A DNA stretch of 64,000 nt from Aulostomus chinensis (taxonomy: Eukaryota > Chordata > Actinopteri > Syngnathiformes > Aulostomidae): assembly GCA_037954235.1 (NCBI GenBank), contig JBBMOA010000012.1, positions 13,617,144-13,681,143 of the forward strand, in the 5' to 3' direction. Shown here piece after piece: positions 57,265-64,000 of this stretch. Under the pieces are notes generated by a model that was not told where the DNA came from, did no database searches, and saw nothing but the letters and a program-made list of their open reading frames with translations. Position 1 is the first letter of the stretch; every line of letters begins with the position of its first letter. Both the position numbers and the translations under genes were made by a program.

Positions 57265-59442
57265 GTAAGTCTGAGCATTCTCAAAAGTTACTACGTATTG
57301 ACTCCCCATCCTCACCAACCACACTAAAGGCGACACCAGTTTCTCAACCGACTCTCACTTTTTATTCATCACTATGAGGCTGAACTTGTAAATGCAACAT
57401 GTTAAACAGTATTTCAGAACACATGTTGTCTCTTGTGAGTGTGCAGGTGTTAAAATGTCAGCTCTATTTTTAAGGTCCACGTATTCTCGCACCTGTTAAA
57501 GTGTTTCTTTAAAATATAATGGTGGTAAAACAGGTGAGTAGACGGAAGGGAAAAAAATCCACTTTCTTTAGGTGTTCGTTTTTAGGAATCAGGACCTGAG
57601 TAAAAAATGTTCAGTTTAAGTGGCGCGTGACTGAAATATCATGCCGTAATATTTGTTCGTTTTTTTATTTAATTGCTCTCGTGTCAGCTAAGCGGCGTAG
57701 AAGCGTGTGTTATGTTGACCGACCAGTTTGGTTTTTACACAGGTGTGCCTTGAGGAGGAAGCGCAGTGGGGCGCAGTGTGTTCACTCTGACGCACTCTCA
57801 CACTGCTGCGCCAGCACATAGAAAAGCGCTTCAGCGGCAACATATGCAGATTGTTAATCTTGAAGTACACCCTCAAAAAAGCCATGACACTCCGGGTCAA
57901 TCTGGAAACTGTTTGTCACTTTTCCATGTCATTTAACTGTTTAATTAAGCTGTTTGTTAGTTGCCGCAACCTCGAAACACGTTGTTCCCATGATCCACCC
58001 ATCGGTCCTCCTTTAAAAAAAACACCAGCGATAATGTTGGAAAAGCGGGTGAATGTACAGAAACAGATGTACCGTGCATGAACTGAACTCTAAATAAACA
58101 AATCCGCCGTATTATCAGGACACACCCTCTCACAGCAGCAGAAGATATGCTGCTGCTAAGATACCAGTCACACAATGTCTGATACACTGTCATAAATATA
58201 GACATGACATGTTAATGCAACCTCTCGTTTTATCTCTCACTCACCGTTCCCCTGATATTTGCAGTAAACAGCTCCACAGAGGTTCTGATTTTGCTCGCGC
58301 CGGTCTTTCGTAAGACGGGCTTAAGTAGAAAAATCTATGCTGGACGATTGCAGTGACATACGGTTGATTGGGTTGTGGCTCAGCCAATTAGATTTAAGGA
58401 TAGATCCCGACTAAAGTGTGGATTCAATAATATTGCACAGTTTTTGTGTGGAATATCTCAGGAAATATTCCACAAACCCAAAAAGGTCAGGCGTATTTGT
58501 CATACTTTCAGTAGGCCGATGCAATCAAGTACTGTCCTCGTTTTTTATGATAAAACATTTTTGAAATTTTGCGATATGGTGAGCATTGCCTAAAAAAAAA
58601 ATTACAATTTGTCGCGGTGTTTTTTAATTTGACTTTGTCACAACGTTGTCAACACATCATCTCATTCCATTTGAGTTCTTTTTATTCGCCACGAACTAGG
58701 CAGCAACGCAGTGCACCAATACAATGCAGTTGTCACTACAAGTCAGGCACTGTTATAATCCTATGTTGCACACGCTTCACTGCAGTTTAATTATATAGTA
58801 AAATAGCACTACTTGGCATACGTGTACCATACCATCCCACAAAATGTTGCTACAAGATACTGGATTGATTCTTTTCTCCAGCCCCTAACTGCAGAATTAT
58901 TTCCAGACTTATGTGATGGTTTCATTTTTGAATCTGCTTTTCTTTAACAGTGCGAGATTTCGATTATTTTCTATTTACGAGGAACATTTATGAAATAAAG
59001 TGATGATGTCTATCAATGGGTAGGATTTTGTGTGTACTCTGGTATAAATTGACAGAATCGATGGACGATATTGACTCTGCATTCCCGGTTTTTGAAGTCG
59101 GAGCCATGACGTTGGTAAAATGCCTTGCGTGTTTTTGCGGTGAAGCTCATATTACCACCTGCATAACTCCACCTGGAGACTAAGAGCTTGTCTCTATGTC
59201 TCGATTTCAAATCTGCGATATCTTCTTGTAGAGCTCTGTGTGTTGTAGCTGTACTCTTTGCCGCCATGTGCAGGGGTTTGGAGGTGGGTGGGGGGGTTAC
59301 TCACAATTCTATTTTTGGATATTTGGGGTCAGTTTGACAAACAAGATTGATTGGAATGGTGTCGGGACACTAAAGAAGATCTTTTAATAGTGTGTTGTCC
59401 CCTCCCACTGCATTCTACACTATCTGGTCATGGGGGTTCACC

Positions 59443-59446
59443 TGTG

Positions 59447-59478
<32 letters not shown>

Positions 59479-59500
59479 TGTGTGTTCCTGTGTGTGTGTG
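59443..59500. repeat. (TG)n and (CGTG)n compound microsatellite
   Basis: TG units, five CGTG units, then TG again. Confidence 0.95.
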
Positions 59501-61958
59501 AAAGTTTAAGTGTGGTTGATATTTGAGCTTGTTGGTCTGTCATTGGATCTCATAGGGGGTTTGTAAAAAAAGATCTTTTCATTCAGAGAAGAGTCAGAAA
59601 TAGTTTTAATGCCTTTGATATCGCTGCTGCAGTTAAAAAAAAAAACTCGCTCAACAGTTCCAGGTTCTCATGTCTAAATAAACCTGCAGCTGTGTGTTTT
59701 GTACACAAGCAGAATTGTGCCGAGGGAATGTCTTCTTATAACTGAATTCTTACAGTCGCTCTTCTCCTTAACATTTGTTAAGGAAAGTGCAGATGACAAA
59801 TCATGTGGTTTCCCAGCTGTGGTATTTATGAGTTAAACAGAGCAAACAAACAGCACACAGGGAGTAACATGAGGAGATAATCCCAAACAAGGCTACAGAC
59901 AAGCAACCCATGTCTTTATTTCCCTGCTGCTTATCAGAGCAGAGGCAAATGAGTTGGAGAGAGAGAAAGTTGTCTCCATCAGCTGTCTCTGAGCCTGGTG
60001 TCTGTCCAAACTCCACTCCCCTCAACCCTGTCTGACAGGTGCTATGCTCACTTTCCAAAGTCCCTCTCATAACAGCATTAAGGCTCTTATCCTGTAACAA
60101 CTGTTTTGTTTTCCTAGAGAAACCCTGCATGGAACAATTATCAGTTTGTCTATTACATATTCTAGTGTTTAACTCATTTTATTTCTACATTTGTTCAATA
60201 AAATTTTAGGCTCAGGCACCCAAAGACCTCATCTAAGAGTACATACTCCAATATAGTAGCTGCGTCATTGGTAAAGTGGTGTACGCTAGAGGTGTTGTAG
60301 CTTTGAATGTCCCACCTGGGTGGATTGAAAAGTGTTAAGGAAAGTTGCTGAAATGTACAGGCAAACAGTGTCCAATTAGTGTGTGAGAGAAAGCTAGCTT
60401 ATGGAGGAATAACGACTAGTATTAGCCCTCTTAGCTAATCTGCCCGCACACTGCTAGCTAATGAGCTAACTGATACACTTAATTGTTTTTGGAAAAACTG
60501 AGCTTTAGAGTATTTTTCAGTCTATTCAACTAATGGCCTTCAAGCCCACCCTGCCAAAGGATTCTGCTTAAAAACACGTATGAACAGCTCCTGGTATTGA
60601 ACGACTCCTTGATATCTAGCTTACTTCAAATTTAAAATAGAAGGAAAAAGAATCGTGTGAGTAACAGACATACTTGGTGCAATAAATCCTTTAAAACAAC
60701 AGAGGGCTCGTGTGATCATTTCTGACACACTACTGTACCGTAGGTGGCAACTTACAGCTCTCTGCAGGAATCTTAAGGAGTTGTTCATTTCCAGGAGCCG
60801 TTCCTTTCTGAGATCTGGCCGTTGGTTCTTTACAGCTTTCTGACAACATTTGGCTCTGTACACAGCCATGATTTACTTTACATTTACACACAGTATATAT
60901 TAGTGTCAGAAGAAAACCTCACATTTCGTGAAAATATTGAAAAATACCTTTATACCTTTGTTGTGTGGGGAAATGATTTGGGTGGTTATTGGCATGCGAC
61001 AGCCTCATCAGGGGCTGAGGACCTCTCAAGGCCTGATCCTAGAATTGCCCCTCTCATGGAGGCTAGAGGTTCATAGTTGTTCATGAACATACTGTAGTAT
61101 AAGTTCACCATATAATTCATGTTAGTTTGTGTTGTCATGGCAGCCATAAAAGATCCCTGGATGTGTGTGTGTTTTGACCTTTGAGCTGCACAGTTGTAGC
61201 GGCATTGACCTTCCCTCCATCTGGAGCACATAGTGCTCTTTTGCCTCGTGTTGTGAAACGCAGTCACTGATAAAGATATTTATCAGTCAGAAATACATAC
61301 AATATCAAAATTGCTGTATATGGAGACAAACTGTTGTGACAGAGACTGATAACTACCCCAAAAGATTACGATTTCCTCCCACATCCACGTGTCCGTGCAG
61401 CCGCAGAGGCGTAATAGTGACCCGACCAGACCCGATTCATCACCGGAGCCTGTGATTCACTGGTTACTTCAGAGCCATTTTTCCACAGCTGCCCAGGAAA
61501 TGAAGGCATTAGAGTGTTAACAGATGAATCACGGCAACTACAACTGCTGCATTTAACCACTTCCTCTACAGCTACTATTCTAAAATTCACCATCAATTCC
61601 AGGTTGGACTTGACACTGAGCTGCTGAAAAGGTCAGAAGAAGGCAGGTTTTCTCTAATGTCATTAAAAGTATCAACTGGTTACTTTGTTGCTTTGAATGT
61701 TGGAATGCGTCCCATTTGTCATTAAGGAGGACTTACAGGTGGAAATGATAGTCGTTTTACCAGTACACACTGCTGGTTTACTGTAGGTGTATTATAGTAT
61801 GAGCAGTATGTTTGTGTAATATTTTGATATTTTTACTAATTACAAGCATTAAAGATGCCTTGTTGGGATTTTTTTTTTGCTCGCACTGCCAACCTTGTAA
61901 GTGATTCTGTCTCAAATTAAAACGCAACGAGAGAATCTGACTTGAAATTAGACAAATA

Positions 61959-62160
61959 CAGTGGGTTCGGAAAGTATTCAGACCCCTTCACTTTTTTCAC
62001 ATTTTGTTATGTTGCAGCTTTATGCTAAAATCATTTAAATTCATTTTTTTCCCCTCATCAATCTGCACTCAATATCCCATAATGACAAAGTGAAACCAGA
62101 ATTTTAGCAATGTTTGCAAATTTATTAAAAAAAAAAGAAAAACTGAAATCTCACATTCTC
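61959..62160 (+). repeat. Left terminal inverted repeat of the Tc1 element
   Basis: Pairs with 63,040-63,242 over about 200 bp. The outer 110 bp differ by only two changes (one substitution, one T-run length). The inner direct-repeat motif is incomplete on this side. Confidence 0.9.
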
Positions 62161-62169
62161 TTAAGTATC

Positions 62170-62922
62170 TGCCATTCGTCTCTGCAGAGTCTCCTAAACT
62201 CTATCAGGTTGCATGGAGACTGTCGGTACACAGTCATTTTCAGGTCTCTCCAGAGATGTTCGATTGGGTTCAAGTCAGGGCTCTGGCTGGGCCACTCAAG
62301 TACATTCACAGAGTCGTCCCTAAGCCACTCCTCAGTGTCTTGGCTGTGTGCTTTGGGTCATTGTAATGTTGGAGGGTGAATCATCGGCCCAGTCTGAGGT
62401 CCTGACCACTCTGGATCAGGTTTTCATTCAGTATATATCTCTCTACTTTGCTCTGTTCAGCTTTCCCTCAACCCTGACCAGTCTCCCAGTCCCTGCTGCA
62501 GAAAAACACCCCCACAGCATGATGCTGCCACCACCATGCTTCACCGTTGGGATGGTATGTGGCAGGTGATGAGCTGTGCCTGGTTTCCTCCTGACATGAC
62601 ACTGAGAATTAAGGCCAAACTGTTCAAGCTTGATTTCATCAGACAAGAGAATCTTGTTTCTCATGGTCTGAGAGTCCTTTAGGTGCTTTCTTGTAAGTTC
62701 CACGCAGGCTTTCCTGTGTCTTTTACTGAGGAGAGGCTTCTGTCTGGCCGCTCTGCCATTAAGCCCAAATTGGTGGAGCGATGCAGTGACGGTTGTCCTT
62801 CTGGACGTTTCTCCCATGGCAGGCAGTTCCTTTGACCTCATGACTTGGTTTTTGCTCTGATCTACAGTGTCAGCTGTGAGACCTGATACAGACAGGTGTG
62901 TGCCTTTCCAAATCATGTCCAA
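62170..62922 (-). pseudogene. Broken Tc1-family transposase
   Basis: A 159-codon open frame begins near the usual leader (MRSKEL) and jumps to the catalytic part (HLKDSQTMRNKILLSDE, KHGGGSIMLWGCFSAAGTGR). About 80 N-terminal residues holding the HTH DNA-binding domain are therefore missing. A stop at 62,443 and frameshifts follow. The C-terminal SPDLNPIEHLW, with the Glu of the DD34E triad, is still readable in another frame near 62,250-62,285. It is non-functional. Confidence 0.92.
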
Positions 62923-63039
62923 TCACTTGAATTTACCACAGGTGTACCCCAATTAAAGTGTAGAAACATCTGATGATCAAGAGAAATGGAAGGCACCTGA
63001 TGTAAATTTAATGTGTCACAGCAAAGGGTCTGAATACTT

Positions 63040-63242
63040 ATGAGAGTGTGATATTTCAGTTTTTCTTTTTTTTTTATAAATTTGCAATCATTTCTAAAAA
63101 TTCTGGTTTCACTTTGTCATTATGGGATATTGAGTGCAGATTGATGAGGGGAAAAAATGAATTTAAAGGATTTTAGCATAAAGCTGCAACATAACAAAAT
63201 GTGAAAAAAGTGAAGGGGTCTGAATACTTTCCGAACCCACTG
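63040..63242 (-). repeat. Right terminal inverted repeat of the Tc1 element
   Basis: Reverse complement of the left repeat. It keeps the inner direct-repeat motif just outside this span. Confidence 0.9.
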
Positions 63243-64000
63243 TATACTGTGATAGACTTGACTTTTTGAAACGTGCCAGTTGTAAAAATATTTCTTGAAA
63301 AAGACTGCATTGTCTAAAAACCAGCCCTTTTTTTCCTCACTTAGATGTTACTTGAAGGGATTCTCTCACTTCTGCTCTCTGTGTTTTTTGTGAGAAGAAA
63401 TTGTGCAAACACAATTAAATATATTAAAGGCGGACTAAAAGGACGCATGAAATTGGACTTGGTTCGTTAAAGCACAGACGTTGAGGCGTCTAACTAGGAA
63501 AGAGCATCGTGCCTTAACAGTGACAGTTAGTAAAAATAAGATATATGCTTCATGTGTACAACATAACTCATTCATTTTTTGAGTGTGCATGAATCTACTA
63601 AACGTAACCAAAAGCCACCGTGTGGTGACTGGTATAGATGATAGTATAAAAGCTGCATCATGTGCTTCTCCCCCCCTGCTGAGACGAGTCCAAAGTCTCT
63701 CTGGTTGCCGCCATTTGATTACGCAAATTATTGACAAGCCTCTCTTTAAACAGACCCAAAAAAAAAGAAAGGAGAACCCGGGCAAGATAGGGAAGTACAT
63801 TAATTCATTGAGGAATGTGAACGACTCTTTCATAACGGATAAAGGTTTATATGAGTCAGCTCTCTGGCTGCAGATCAAACTGAATGTTTGACCTGCCCTG
63901 AAGGAATGCGTTTTTTTTCCCCTGGTAAATTTGACTAAACAAGACTTTATCAGAATTTATACAACATTGTTCCATGGCATTGCCGCAGGAGTCGTGAACC

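Larger units (their letters stand above)
61959..63242 (-). mobile_element. Tc1/mariner element, internally deleted
   Basis: Ends CAGTGGG...CCCACTG with TA target duplication on both sides (61,957-61,958 and 63,243-63,244). Inverted repeats of about 200 bp are nearly identical. The outer repeat motif AAGTATTCAGACCCCTT recurs inside the right repeat (63,018-63,034), the IR/DR layout of fish Tc1 elements. At 1284 bp it is shorter than the usual 1.6 kb. Confidence 0.95.
57265..64000 (+). other. lmo7 intron 4, incomplete
   Basis: At least 6.7 kb with no recognisable exon. Contains a GTGC/TG repeat (59,443-59,500) and the Tc1-like element. Confidence 0.7.

Noticed and set aside
63583..63891. 102-codon plus ORF near the right edge
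   Set aside because: Looked at as a possible next lmo7 exon or LINE remnant, but no CH-domain continuation or reverse-transcriptase motif is visible.

Overview
This window is nuclear DNA from a ray-finned (teleost-type) fish. The genes are split into many small exons with GT-AG introns. The non-coding DNA carries long CA/TG and CT microsatellites, tRNA-derived SINE pieces ending in GGAT-type tails, and a Tc1/mariner element with about 200-bp inverted repeats. I reconstructed four protein genes by reading exons for homology, splice sites and phase: tbc1d4 (minus, complete, 23 exons, 1250 codons), commd6 (minus, all but a certain first exon), uchl3 (plus, complete, 9 exons, 232 codons) and the 5' end of lmo7 (plus, first four coding exons, running off the right edge). 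The order TBC1D4-COMMD6-UCHL3-LMO7 is the same as on human chromosome 13q22.

Layout. 1-4.35 kb: no gene recognised. 4.35-7.03 kb: probable tbc1d4 3' UTR. 7.03-33.28 kb: tbc1d4, read right to left, with a 6-kb first intron and a CpG-rich 5' end. 35.35-37.3 kb: commd6. 37.3-38.14 kb: short head-to-head promoter interval. 38.14-41.44 kb: uchl3. 41.5-43.4 kb: intergenic. 43.46-64 kb: lmo7 exons 1-4 with large introns; the last intron carries the Tc1-like element at 61,959-63,242.

Roles. Tbc1d4 (AS160) is a Rab GTPase-activating protein controlled by Akt/AMPK and 14-3-3 in insulin-regulated vesicle traffic. Commd6 is a COMMD/Commander subunit. Uchl3 is a ubiquitin/NEDD8 C-terminal hydrolase. Lmo7 is an actin/junction scaffold. 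They are neighbours by conserved synteny and do not form a pathway.

No undescribed system is evident. The most interesting observations concern tbc1d4 splicing. Exon 20 has a non-canonical GC donor and a (TG)30 tract ten bases before its acceptor. A frame-neutral cassette exon (13) follows an exon whose donor abuts a long CA repeat. Other points are a 12-nt microexon in uchl3 and a commd6 that keeps the N-terminal helical domain missing from the short human protein.
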